From the NCBI RefSeq assembly GCF_004028235.1, contig NZ_CP035037.1, positions 248,001-312,000 of the forward strand: DNA of 64,000 nt, given 5' to 3'. The DNA comes from Leucobacter muris (lineage in GTDB: Bacteria; Actinomycetota; Actinomycetes; Actinomycetales; Microbacteriaceae). Both the position numbers and the translations under genes were made by a program. Below the pieces are notes generated by a model. The model was given only the letters and a program-made list of their open reading frames with translations. It searched no databases and was not told the origin of the DNA. Positions 26,351 through 34,482 of this stretch are shown piece after piece; the first letter of the stretch is position 1, and each line of letters begins with the position of its first letter.

Positions 26351-27663
26351 CGGAGCTGCTCCCAGGCGTCGGTGAAGAGGCGTTCGTCGCCGAAGTTGCC
26401 CGACTTGAGGGCGATCGCGATGCGTCGGGTCTGCTCCGGCGCCGATCGTGTCGGGAGTGCGGGGTCGGCGGAGCCGTCGCAGGCCGCGGCGGCGGACGCG
26501 ACGGCGGCTTCGGCCCAGACGACTCCGGGGGCGAGTTGCGGGCCGATGCGGATCGCATCGATGCCGAGCGTCTGCACCACGCGGCCGCTCGTCTCGCCGC
26601 CGGCGACGAGCAGCGCGCCGAGGCCGTGGTCGAGGGTCGCGGCCGCGAGGTCGGCGAGGGTGCGTTCGATGCGGTCGGCGACGCCGGCTCGCTCGTCGGC
26701 GGGGATGGCTGCGAGGTCGTCGAGGCTGTCGGTCGCGTAGACGAGCACGGGGCGGTGCGCCTCCGCCGCCCACTGCTCGACGACCCACTCGGCGAGCTCG
26801 GGGGCGAGCGATTCGCCGGCGGCGAGGCGCTGCAGGTCGAGTTTGCGCGAGGGCAGCTCGGAGCGGGCGTGCGCGATCTGGCTGCGCGTCTTCGACGACG
26901 CGGATCCGGAGACCACGAGGCGCCCGCCCTGCGGGGCGCCGTGGGGGAGCGGACGATCCGCGGCCTCGCCCTCGGCGCCGAGACCGAGGGCGAGGCCGGC
27001 GCCGCCGGTGAGCAGGACGTGGGGGTCCGAGGCGCGCGCGAGGGCGCGCAGGTCGTCGTCGTCGATGGCGTCGGCGATGACGGTGCGGGGCGATTCAGGG
27101 GCGAGGGCCTCGCGGATCGTCTCGCCGCCGGCCCGCACCTCGTCGAGGAACAGGTTGGCGACGGGCTGCGCGGTCTGCGGTGCGAGCAGACGGCGCAGCT
27201 GCGAGTCGCGCATGGGGGTGAGGGGATGGTCGCGCATGGGGCTCTCGTCGAGGCGCTCGTGGCCGACGAAGAGATGGCCCTGGTAGACGGTGCGACCGTT
27301 GGCGGGGTACGACGGGGCGGCGAGCGCGGTGGTGAGGCCGAGCTCTGCGAGCAGGGCGTCGATGCTCGGTCCGATGTTGCCGTCGCTCGTCGAATCGAAG
27401 GTGGAGCAGTACTTGAGGTAGAACTGAGTGGCGCCCCACGCGCGCAGGGCCCGGGCAGCGTCGAGCACGTCGCTCACGCACTCCTCGACGGGGGCGGTGC
27501 GCGACTTCAGGGCGATGACGACGGCGTCGGCGTCGGCGAATTCGGAGCCCGTGAGCCGCTGCGGGCCGAAGGCCACCACGACGTCGCGTCCGACGCTCGC
27601 GAGCACCGAGGCGACGTCGGTGGCGCCCGTGAAGTCATCGGCGATGCAGCCGAGTCTGCGCAT
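26347..27663 (-). CDS. otnK: four-carbon acid sugar kinase, 3-oxo-tetronate kinase-like (OtnK, DUF1537)
   Basis: A 438-residue member of the DUF1537 acid-sugar kinase family. The N-terminal domain opens MRRLGCIADDFTGATDVAS, the diagnostic substrate-binding motif. The C-terminal nucleotide domain has GGETSGRVVQTLGIDAIRIG and ends near VALKSGNFGDERLF. It phosphorylates 3-oxo-tetronate or a related acid sugar for the aldolase/decarboxylase encoded next. ATG 27663 (GGAG 6 bases upstream) is preferred over an opening at 27702 lying in the promoter region. The gene is divergent from the SAF-domain dehydrogenase. Confidence 0.85.
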   Translation of the reverse strand: MRRLGCIADDFTGATDVASVLASVGRDVVVAFGPQRLTGSEFADADAVVIALKSRTAPVEECVSDVLDAARALRAWGATQFYLKYCSTFDSTSDGNIGPSIDALLAELGLTTALAAPSYPANGRTVYQGHLFVGHERLDESPMRDHPLTPMRDSQLRRLLAPQTAQPVANLFLDEVRAGGETIREALAPESPRTVIADAIDDDDLRALARASDPHVLLTGGAGLALGLGAEGEAADRPLPHGAPQGGRLVVSGSASSKTRSQIAHARSELPSRKLDLQRLAAGESLAPELAEWVVEQWAAEAHRPVLVYATDSLDDLAAIPADERAGVADRIERTLADLAAATLDHGLGALLVAGGETSGRVVQTLGIDAIRIGPQLAPGVVWAEAAVASAAAACDGSADPALPTRSAPEQTRRIAIALKSGNFGDERLFTDAWEQLR

Positions 27664-27799
27664 GAGGTCTCCGTTCGTGCGGGATGGAGTACCAGAGTAC
27701 ATGTTCTAAAGTGTGAATCTAATTGACTCTAATGTGAATTTATGATTACCTTGCGAAATCGGGACTCCGCCGGAGCCCGCACCGGGTGAAAGGCACGGC
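27664..27799. promoter_or_regulatory. AT-rich divergent promoter with direct repeats between otnK and the dehydrogenase
   Basis: A local AT-rich island (about 27705-27750) in otherwise GC-rich DNA. TGTGAAT occurs at 27712-27718 and 27733-27739, exactly 21 bases apart (two helical turns), with CTAAT just after the first and just before the second. TATGAT (27741-27746) is a plus-strand -10 candidate. The repeats are a plausible operator for the DeoR regulator encoded at 31667. Confidence 0.5.
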
Positions 27800-27864
27800 A
27801 TGATTCAGCACCGCGACGGGGCGATCGCCCCCGACGACTCCAGCGTCCCCCGAGCGGCGCGCCC

Positions 27865-29205
27865 GTGCGCGTCGCCGTCACCGGGGCGCGCGGCGGCTAC
27901 GGGCGCACGCTGCTCGCGCAGCTGCGGCACGTGAGCGACCAGACCGCCGCCGTGCTCGTCGACCCCGACACCGCCGGCGTGCGGCAGATGCTGCTCGAAC
28001 TCGGCTGCGCCGAGGACGGCATGACCGTCACCGACGATCGAGCCGCGGCCGAAGCCGCGGTGCACGCGGGACGCATCGCCCTCGTCCCGGGCGCCGAGGC
28101 ACTGCCCTGGGGCGCCGTCGACGTGCTCGTGGAGGCCACCGGCCGCGTCGACGTGGGCACCGCCTACGCGGTGCGGGCGATCGAGCACGGCGTGCACGTG
28201 GTGATGGTGAGCAAGGAGATCGAGACCGTCGCCGGCATCGCCCTCCACCGACGGGCAGCCGCGGCGGGCGTGAGCTACCTGCCCGGCGACGGCGACCAGC
28301 CCGCCAACCTGCTGCGCCTGCTCGACTGGATCGAGCGGGTGGGGCTCGAGGTCGTGGCCTGCGGCAAGTCGAGCGAGTACGACCTCGTCCTCGATCCCGC
28401 CACCGGCCGGGTGCGGCAGCTCGACGTCGAGATCGACGCGCCGAGCCTCGCCGAGCTGCTCGAACTGGGCGACGACGCGGCGGCCACGCTCGCCGCGCGC
28501 GCCGAAGCCGTGACCGGCCTCAAGCGCTCCGCCGCCGCCGACTCCTGCGAGATGACCGTGGTCTCGCAGTACTCCGGATACCTCGCCGACACCGAGTCGA
28601 TGCACTACCCCGTCGCGCGCCCCGACGAGCTCGCCGACATCTACGCCGAGCGCGAGCGCGGCGGCCTGATCGCCGAGCCCGGCGCCGTCGACGTCTTCTC
28701 CATGCTGCGCCTGCCCGGCGAGGCGAGCTTCGCCGGCGGCGTCTTCGCCGTCGTGCGCACGGGCGATCCCGTGACCTGGGAGCTGCTGCGCAGCAAGGGC
28801 CACGTGGTCAGCCGCGACGGATCCCACGCCTGCATCTACTGGCCCTACCACGCGATGGGCGTCGAGACGCCGCTCACCATCGCCGCAGCAACCGGCCGCG
28901 GCGCCGTCGCGCCGCAGATCCCGCGCGCCCCCGCGCCCCACACCCTCCTCGCGGCCCGCGCCAGCCGCGACCTCGCCTCGGGCACCCGCCTCGCGGTCGA
29001 GGGCCACCACCACGAGGTGGCCGGGGTCGCACCGGTCATGCTGCCGGGATCCGAGGCGCGACGCGGCGCTGCCGCCTACTACCTGCTCGGAGGCGCAACC
29101 CTGCGCCGCGACATCGCCGCGGGCGAGCTCATCGGACTCGACGACCTCGACGGCGTCGCACCCGTCGCGCTCGACGCCTTCGCCGACGGGTTCCTCCGCC
29201 CCTGA
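27865..29205 (+). CDS. NAD(P)-dependent dehydrogenase with C-terminal SAF domain (homoserine-dehydrogenase-like, COG4091 type)
   Basis: As open here the product has 446 residues. It has a Rossmann fold (VAVTGARGGYGRTLLAQL, then VLVEATGRVDVG and HVVMVSKEIETVAG), a middle substrate domain (CGKSSEYDLVLD, HAMGVETPLTI) and a C-terminal SAF domain (AYYLLGGATLRRDIAAGELIG). This is the architecture of proteins predicted as homoserine-dehydrogenase-like SAF enzymes, which often lie in acid-sugar gene clusters. GTG 27865 has no ribosome-binding site. ATG 27800, preceded by GAAAGG, is out of frame by one base, and adding a C to the C5 run 27847-27851 would join it. The true protein is then probably about 468 residues. 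It begins the transport/catabolic operon divergent from otnK. Confidence 0.75.
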   Translation: MRVAVTGARGGYGRTLLAQLRHVSDQTAAVLVDPDTAGVRQMLLELGCAEDGMTVTDDRAAAEAAVHAGRIALVPGAEALPWGAVDVLVEATGRVDVGTAYAVRAIEHGVHVVMVSKEIETVAGIALHRRAAAAGVSYLPGDGDQPANLLRLLDWIERVGLEVVACGKSSEYDLVLDPATGRVRQLDVEIDAPSLAELLELGDDAAATLAARAEAVTGLKRSAAADSCEMTVVSQYSGYLADTESMHYPVARPDELADIYAERERGGLIAEPGAVDVFSMLRLPGEASFAGGVFAVVRTGDPVTWELLRSKGHVVSRDGSHACIYWPYHAMGVETPLTIAAATGRGAVAPQIPRAPAPHTLLAARASRDLASGTRLAVEGHHHEVAGVAPVMLPGSEARRGAAAYYLLGGATLRRDIAAGELIGLDDLDGVAPVALDAFADGFLRP

Positions 29206-29277
29206 CCGCCGAACCGGTCGCCCCCACTTTCATCACGTCATCGTTCCGCCCCCTCTGAACCCAAGGAGTACCCACCC

Positions 29278-30585
29278 ATGAATCGCGCAGACAGCGCTGT
29301 CGCAAGCGAGGCGGCCCCCCGCCGCACCCGGCCGACCAACATCCGCTGGTCGGTCATCGTCATCCTGTTCCTCTTCTACACGGTGAACTGCATCGACCGC
29401 GCCTCCCTCTCGGTCGCCCTGCCCACGATCAGCGCCGAGTTCCTGCTCGAGCCGGCCGTTCAGGGCCTGATCCTCTCGGCCTTCTTCTGGACCTACTGCC
29501 TCTTCCAGATCCCCGGCGGCCTGGCCGCCGACAAGTTCGGGCCCCGCGGGGTCATCGGCGTCGCGGCCGCGATCTGGGGCGCCTTCACCGCCTTCGCCGG
29601 CCTCGCCTGGAACGCGGTCACCCTCATCATCGCCCGCCTCGGCCTCGGCGCGTTCGAGGCGCCCTACATGCCCTCGGCCAGCAAGCTCGTGTCCAAGTGG
29701 ATGCCCCCGAAGCGCCGCGCCTCGGGCGTCACGCTCATCGACTCCGGCGCGCCCCTCGGCTCCGCGCTGGGCGGTCTCATCGTCGCCGGCCTGATCACTA
29801 CCACCGGCTCGTGGCGCTGGTCGTTCGTGATCATCGGCCTCGCCACGATCCTCATCGGCGTGGGCGTGTACCTCTACGTGCGCAACACCCCGGGCGAGCA
29901 CAAGCTCGTCAACCGCGCCGAGGAAGAGCTGATCCGCACCAACGAGGGCGAGCTCGTCGTCGAGGAGGAGCGCCCCGGCGTGAGCCGCGCCACCCTCGTG
30001 TGGATGGTCGTCGGCCGCATGGGCTGGGCGATGGTCTTCTGGGGTCTCGTCACCTGGGGCCCGAACTACCTCACCAACGCCCGAGGCCTCGACCTCGCCG
30101 CGATGGGCTTCGCGACCTTCCTCATCTTCCTCTGCGGCGCCGCGGGCGAGATCCTCAGCGGCCTGCTCGCCGACTACCTGCAGAAGCGCATGAACCGCAA
30201 CCGCGCGTTCAAGATCCTCTTCGGCGGCTCCGGCGCCCTCAGCCTCATCGCCCTCGCCATGCTGCCCTTCGTCTCCGACCCCGGCACCGCGGTCACGCTG
30301 CTCTGCATCGGCGTGTTCTTCAACCTCTTCGGCGGCCTCTACTGGACCATCCCGGGCATGCTCGCGAAGCCCGACAAGGTCGGCCTCGTCGGCGGCGTCA
30401 TGAACTTCGCCGGCACCTCCTCGGGCATCATCGTGCCGATCGTCGCGGGCCTGCTCGTGCAGTTCACCGGCGGCTACACCGCGGTGCTCGTCTACCTCGC
30501 GATCTGCGCGGCCGTCTACCTCGTCGGCTCGCTCTCGATCGACTTCGAGGGCAAGAAGCAGCCGAAGGCCGCCGTCCATGTCTGA
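29278..30585 (+). CDS. MFS transporter, ACS (anion:cation symporter) family
   Basis: A 435-residue twelve-helix transporter. The helix 1 signature FLFYTVNCIDRASLSVALP and loop 2-3 GGLAADKFGPRG are typical of the ACS group that takes up hexuronates, glucarate, tartrate and related sugar acids with H+. Helix 4 RLGLGAFEAPYMPSASKLV and SKWMPPKRRASGV also match this group. Context with an acid-sugar kinase and decarboxylase supports an aldonate or tetronate-type substrate. AAGGAG lies 9 bases before the ATG. The end overlaps the next gene by 8 bases. Confidence 0.88.
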   Translation: MNRADSAVASEAAPRRTRPTNIRWSVIVILFLFYTVNCIDRASLSVALPTISAEFLLEPAVQGLILSAFFWTYCLFQIPGGLAADKFGPRGVIGVAAAIWGAFTAFAGLAWNAVTLIIARLGLGAFEAPYMPSASKLVSKWMPPKRRASGVTLIDSGAPLGSALGGLIVAGLITTTGSWRWSFVIIGLATILIGVGVYLYVRNTPGEHKLVNRAEEELIRTNEGELVVEEERPGVSRATLVWMVVGRMGWAMVFWGLVTWGPNYLTNARGLDLAAMGFATFLIFLCGAAGEILSGLLADYLQKRMNRNRAFKILFGGSGALSLIALAMLPFVSDPGTAVTLLCIGVFFNLFGGLYWTIPGMLAKPDKVGLVGGVMNFAGTSSGIIVPIVAGLLVQFTGGYTAVLVYLAICAAVYLVGSLSIDFEGKKQPKAAVHV

Positions 30586-31504
30586 TCTCTACGACGGACC
30601 CGTCATCGACGCCCACCATCACCTGTGGGACCTCGAGACCAACCTCTACCCCTGGCTCGAGCCCGGCACTCTCGTGCCGCACCGCTACGGCGACTACTCG
30701 GCGATCAAGCGCAGCTACCGCGCCGCCGACTACCTCGCGGACATCGCGGGGCAGGGCGTCGTGGCATCGGTGTACATGGAGGCCGAGTGGGATCCGAGCG
30801 ACCCCCTGGGCGAGACCCGCTACATCCACGACGTGCACGCGGAGACCGGCGTGCCGGGAGCCATGGTCGCCCAGGCCTGGCTCGACGCGCCCGATGCCGC
30901 CGAGGTGCTCGCCGCGCAGGCCTCCTTCCCCCTCGTGCGCAGCGTGCGCCACAAGCCGGGAGGCCCGACCTCGCCGCAGGAGGTGCAGCAGGGCGTGCGC
31001 ACGCTCATGAGCGACGACGCCTGGCGCGCCGGCTACGCGAGGCTCGCCGAGCACGGGCTGCACTTCGACCTGCAGACCCCGTGGTGGAATCTGCCCGAGG
31101 CGGCCGACCTGGCGCGCGACTTCCCGGAGACCACCCTCGTGGTCAACCACTCCGGCGTGATCGCGTCGCGCGACGAGCCGACGCTCGCCGACTGGCGCGA
31201 GGCGCTGCGCACTGTCGCGGCCGTGCCGAACACGGTGATCAAGGCATCGGGGCTGTGCGTCGAGGGTCGGGAGTGGGCGACGGAGGATCAGCGCGGACCG
31301 ATCCTCGACATGGTCGAGATCTTCGGCGCCGACCGGGTGATGTTCGGCAGCAACTTCCCGGTCGACGGCATGTTCGCCGACTACGCCGGGCTCATCTCGA
31401 CGTACCGCGACGTGCTCGCCGCGCTCGCCCCCGAGCAGCAGCGCGCGGTGTTCCACGGCACCGCCGAGCGCGTCTACCGGCCGCAGCCCATCACCGCCGG
31501 CTGA
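30578..31504 (+). CDS. amidohydrolase family protein (lactonase-like, COG3618)
   Basis: A 308-residue metal-dependent TIM-barrel hydrolase of the amidohydrolase 2 / fuconolactonase-like group. The opening DAHHHLWDLETNLYPWLEP contributes the first metal His pair, LVVNHSGVIA the strand-5/6 ligand region and FGSNFPVDGMFADY the strand-8 Asp region. Relatives hydrolyse sugar lactones to aldonic acids or 2-pyrone-4,6-dicarboxylate. In this cluster it would open a lactone to feed the dehydrogenase and OtnK/OtnC. Translation is coupled to the MFS gene (8-base overlap). A hairpin follows at 31565. Confidence 0.82.
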   Translation: MSDLYDGPVIDAHHHLWDLETNLYPWLEPGTLVPHRYGDYSAIKRSYRAADYLADIAGQGVVASVYMEAEWDPSDPLGETRYIHDVHAETGVPGAMVAQAWLDAPDAAEVLAAQASFPLVRSVRHKPGGPTSPQEVQQGVRTLMSDDAWRAGYARLAEHGLHFDLQTPWWNLPEAADLARDFPETTLVVNHSGVIASRDEPTLADWREALRTVAAVPNTVIKASGLCVEGREWATEDQRGPILDMVEIFGADRVMFGSNFPVDGMFADYAGLISTYRDVLAALAPEQQRAVFHGTAERVYRPQPITAG

Positions 31505-31564
31505 ATCGTGCGGGCCGGGTGCGCGGCCCGCGCCCGGCTCGCGCGCCCGGCCCGGTCGCCGGGC

Positions 31565-31595
31565 GCACAGGCGCCCGGGTCCCCGGCGCCTGTGC
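31565..31595. terminator. 11-bp hairpin after amidohydrolase
   Basis: Arms 31565-31575 and 31585-31595 pair perfectly around a 9-base loop, about 60 bases after the stop, in a very GC-rich 160-bp gap before the DeoR gene. There is no T tract. Confidence 0.4.
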
Positions 31596-31666
31596 GGCAG
31601 GTCTGCACGGGCGGAGCCGCGCGCCGGTGTTCGTGAGCGCGCGTTGGTGTCGATATCGTATGAGAC

Positions 31667-32470
31667 ATGTCTGCGCAGGAGGAGAGCGAGGTTCGGGTGA
31701 TCCCCGATCAGCGACGAGAGACCCTGCTGCGCGCGCTGCACCGCGAGAAGGTGCTCAGCGTGCACCAGCTGACCGACCTGCTCGGGGTCTCGCACATGAC
31801 CGTGCGTCGCGACATCGCGGCGCTTGAGCGCGAAGGGCAGGCCCTCTCGGTGCCCGGCGGGGTGAAACTCGCCACGAACATCTCGACCGAGCCCTCGCGG
31901 CAGCACAAGTCGCTGCTGCAGACGGCCGAGAAGCAGGCCATCGCCCGAGACGCGGCCGCGCTCGTGCAAGACGACATGGTGCTCTACCTCGACGCGGGCA
32001 CCACCACGCTCGCGATGCTGCCCGAGCTGGCCGCACGCAAGAACCTCACCGTCGTCACCAACGACTTCGTGATCGTCGAGGCTCTGGGCGCCGTCGGAGC
32101 GAGCACCATCCACATCGGGGGCTTCGTCGACCACACCAACCGCTCGACCGTCGGCACGCTCGCCACTCGCATCCTCGAGCAGCTCAACCTCGACATCGCC
32201 TTCATCAGCGCGTCCTCGTGGAGCCTGAAGCACGGCGTCACCACCCCCGTGCCGACGAAGGTCGACGTGAAGCGCGCCGTGATGGCCGCCGCGACGGATC
32301 GTGTGCTGCTCGTCGACTCGACGAAGTACGGCCAGTACAGCGCCTACCGGGTGGCGGCCCTCGCCGACTTCGACACCATCGTCACCGACGCGGGGCTCAG
32401 CGAGGCGGCGGTCGCCGCGATCCGGGATCGCAACGTGGACCTGCGCCTCGCCGAGACCCGCGGAGACTGA
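31667..32470 (+). CDS. DeoR/GlpR family transcriptional regulator
   Basis: A 267-residue repressor. It has the N-terminal DeoR winged helix (RRETLLRALHREKVLSVHQLTDLLGVSHMTVRRDIAALE) and the C-terminal DeoRC phosphosugar sensor (DAGTTTLAMLPELA, TNDFVIVEAL, GGFVDHTNRSTVG, DSTKYGQYSAYRVA). It likely responds to a phosphorylated intermediate made by the OtnK-like kinase and controls the cluster through the repeats at 27712-27739 or its own promoter. The ATG is 3 bases after TATGAG, so the mRNA is probably close to leaderless. Confidence 0.88.
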   Translation: MSAQEESEVRVIPDQRRETLLRALHREKVLSVHQLTDLLGVSHMTVRRDIAALEREGQALSVPGGVKLATNISTEPSRQHKSLLQTAEKQAIARDAAALVQDDMVLYLDAGTTTLAMLPELAARKNLTVVTNDFVIVEALGAVGASTIHIGGFVDHTNRSTVGTLATRILEQLNLDIAFISASSWSLKHGVTTPVPTKVDVKRAVMAAATDRVLLVDSTKYGQYSAYRVAALADFDTIVTDAGLSEAAVAAIRDRNVDLRLAETRGD

Positions 32471-32533
32471 CCGTCGGCGACCGGTCGCCGCGGGGTGCCG
32501 CGGGGTCGCCGCTCGAGGGCGTGCGGAGGCGGC

Positions 32534-33382
32534 CTAGATCACGTCGCGCCGCCAGCGCAGCGCCCAGCCGGCCGCGATCGACACCGCCGCGTACGCGACG
32601 AGCACGGCGAGGCCGGCCCAGATGCCGAGCGCGCTCGATCCCTGCGGAGCCGAGGGGTCGAGCGACGAGAGGCTGCTCATCACACTCGCCCCCACGAACG
32701 AGTCGGTCGCCGCCCCGGGCAGGAACTTCGCGACCTGCGCGCTCCACTCCCAGAACTGCGCCCCCGTGCGCAGCAGCGGTTCGACGAACTGGGTGAAGAC
32801 GAGCGCGATCACGATCGCGATGGCCTGACTGCGAACGAGCACGCCGATGCCGAACCCGATGATCGCCCAGATCCCGAGCGCCGCCAGCACGCGGCCGATC
32901 ACCGCCCACGACTCGGGCGAGCCGAGCATCGGATCGCCGCCGGTCGCGGCGGTCACACCGGCCCCCGCCCCGACGGCGCCGAGGAGCCCGGCCGCGCCCA
33001 GCGCGACGCCGAAGACCACCAGCACCAGCGTCTTGCTCAGCAGCACGAGCCCCCGGCGCGGTTCGAGTGTGAAGGTGAGCCCGAGCGTGCGGTGGCGCAG
33101 CTCGCCGGTCGCCGCGAGCGCGCCGAGCAGCAGCGGCACCACGTAGCCGAAGGTCGACACCGACGAGTAGACCATGTTGGCGGCGTCCTGCGCGGGCAGC
33201 TCGGGCGCTCCCGGGCCCGCCCCCGCGAGTGCGTCGCCCATCGCGCCGAACATGAACGCGAACATCGAGGCGATCATCGCGGAGTAGGCCGCGATCACGA
33301 TCGCGAGGATCCACCACATCTTGGTCGCGAGCACCTTGCGCCACTCGGACGACAGGCTGCGAACCATGCGCGATCCGCTCAT
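32534..33382 (-). CDS. ABC transporter permease (ABC-2 type)
   Basis: A 282-residue membrane protein with six hydrophobic segments and the ABC-2-like start SLSSEWRKVLATKMWWILAI. The export-type layout (a large extracytoplasmic loop after helix 1 with acidic and proline-rich residues, then five helices) fits a bacitracin/antibiotic-resistance or multidrug-type exporter subunit. The start overlaps the ATPase stop (ATGA). It converges with deoR 60 bases away. The substrate is unknown. Confidence 0.82.
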   Translation of the reverse strand: MSGSRMVRSLSSEWRKVLATKMWWILAIVIAAYSAMIASMFAFMFGAMGDALAGAGPGAPELPAQDAANMVYSSVSTFGYVVPLLLGALAATGELRHRTLGLTFTLEPRRGLVLLSKTLVLVVFGVALGAAGLLGAVGAGAGVTAATGGDPMLGSPESWAVIGRVLAALGIWAIIGFGIGVLVRSQAIAIVIALVFTQFVEPLLRTGAQFWEWSAQVAKFLPGAATDSFVGASVMSSLSSLDPSAPQGSSALGIWAGLAVLVAYAAVSIAAGWALRWRRDVI

Positions 33383-34359
33383 CGTGCACCCCCTTCCATC
33401 GAAGCGGCGGCCGTCGGGGCGGTCGCGCCCCCGGCCGCCTGAGCAGGCGCCCGGTCGGTTGCGCCGCCCTCGATCAATTCGAGGAAGCTCTGCTCGAGCT
33501 CGCTCTCCTCGACGCTGAGGTGGGAGAGGGCGATCCCCGCCGCGAGTGCGACCTCGCCGACGGCGTCGGGTTCGAGGCCGCTCACGCGCATCGTCTCGCC
33601 CCGCACGCCGTGCACCTGGGCGCCCGCCCGCTGCAACGCCTGCGCGAGGCCCGGCCGATCCGCGGCCGAGACCAGCACGGTGCGTTCGCCGTCGCCGTGC
33701 TGCAGCTCGGCCAGCGTACCCGCGAAGGCGAGCTCGCCGCGGCGGATCACGACCACGTCGTCGACGGTCTGCTGCACCTCGCTCAGCAGGTGCGATGACA
33801 GCAGCACCGTCTTGCCCTCGCTCGCGAGGTGCTGCAGGAAGAGTCGGATCCAGCGGATGCCCTCGGGATCGAGGCCGTTGATCGGCTCGTCGAGCAGCAG
33901 CACCTGCGGGTCGCCGAGCAGTGCCGCCGCGAGCGCCAGCCGCTGTCGCATGCCGAGGGAGTAGCCGCCGGTCTTGCGGTCGGCGGCTCCGTCGAGGCCC
34001 ACGAGCGCGAGGGTCTCGTCGACGCGCGAGACCGGCACGCCGATCGCGCGTCGCACGATGTCGAGGTGCGCGCGGCCGGTGTGCGCCGGGTGGAAGCTGG
34101 CCGAGAGCGCCGAGCCCACGGTGAGGGCGGGGCGTTCGAGCGCGGCGTAGGGCGCGCCGCCGATGGTGGCGGCGCCGGAGTCGGGGCGAAGCAGCCCGAG
34201 CACCATGCCGAGTGTGGTGGTCTTGCCCGAGCCGTTCGGGCCGAGGAAGCCGGTCACGCGGCCCGGCTGCGCGGTGAAGCTGAGGTCGTTCACGGCCTGC
34301 ACGCGGCCGAAGCGCTTCGAGAGGCGCGCGACCTCGACGGGTATCGCCTGCTGGGTCAT
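33379..34359 (-). CDS. ABC transporter ATP-binding protein (exporter, ABC-2 partner)
   Basis: A 326-residue ATPase with Walker A GPNGSGKTT, signature YSLGMRQR, Walker B LLLDEPINGLDP and H-loop LLSSHLLSE. A C-terminal extension of about 110 residues is typical of DrrA/BcrA-like subunits. With the coupled permease it forms a simple two-gene exporter. GAGAGGGG lies just upstream of the ATG. The 123-bp region before it includes an AT-rich patch (34380-34412), with TATAGA as a minus-strand -10 candidate. Confidence 0.87.
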   Translation of the reverse strand: MTQQAIPVEVARLSKRFGRVQAVNDLSFTAQPGRVTGFLGPNGSGKTTTLGMVLGLLRPDSGAATIGGAPYAALERPALTVGSALSASFHPAHTGRAHLDIVRRAIGVPVSRVDETLALVGLDGAADRKTGGYSLGMRQRLALAAALLGDPQVLLLDEPINGLDPEGIRWIRLFLQHLASEGKTVLLSSHLLSEVQQTVDDVVVIRRGELAFAGTLAELQHGDGERTVLVSAADRPGLAQALQRAGAQVHGVRGETMRVSGLEPDAVGEVALAAGIALSHLSVEESELEQSFLELIEGGATDRAPAQAAGGATAPTAAASMEGGAR

Positions 34360-34482
34360 GGATCCCCTCTCGGTTTCGATGACAATAACTCTATATGGAA
34401 TAGAACTATTGGCGCCACCGAGGGATCTCGGAACTCACCGAGGCGCCCCTCCGCGGATCCAGGTCGACCGGCGAGCTGCTGC

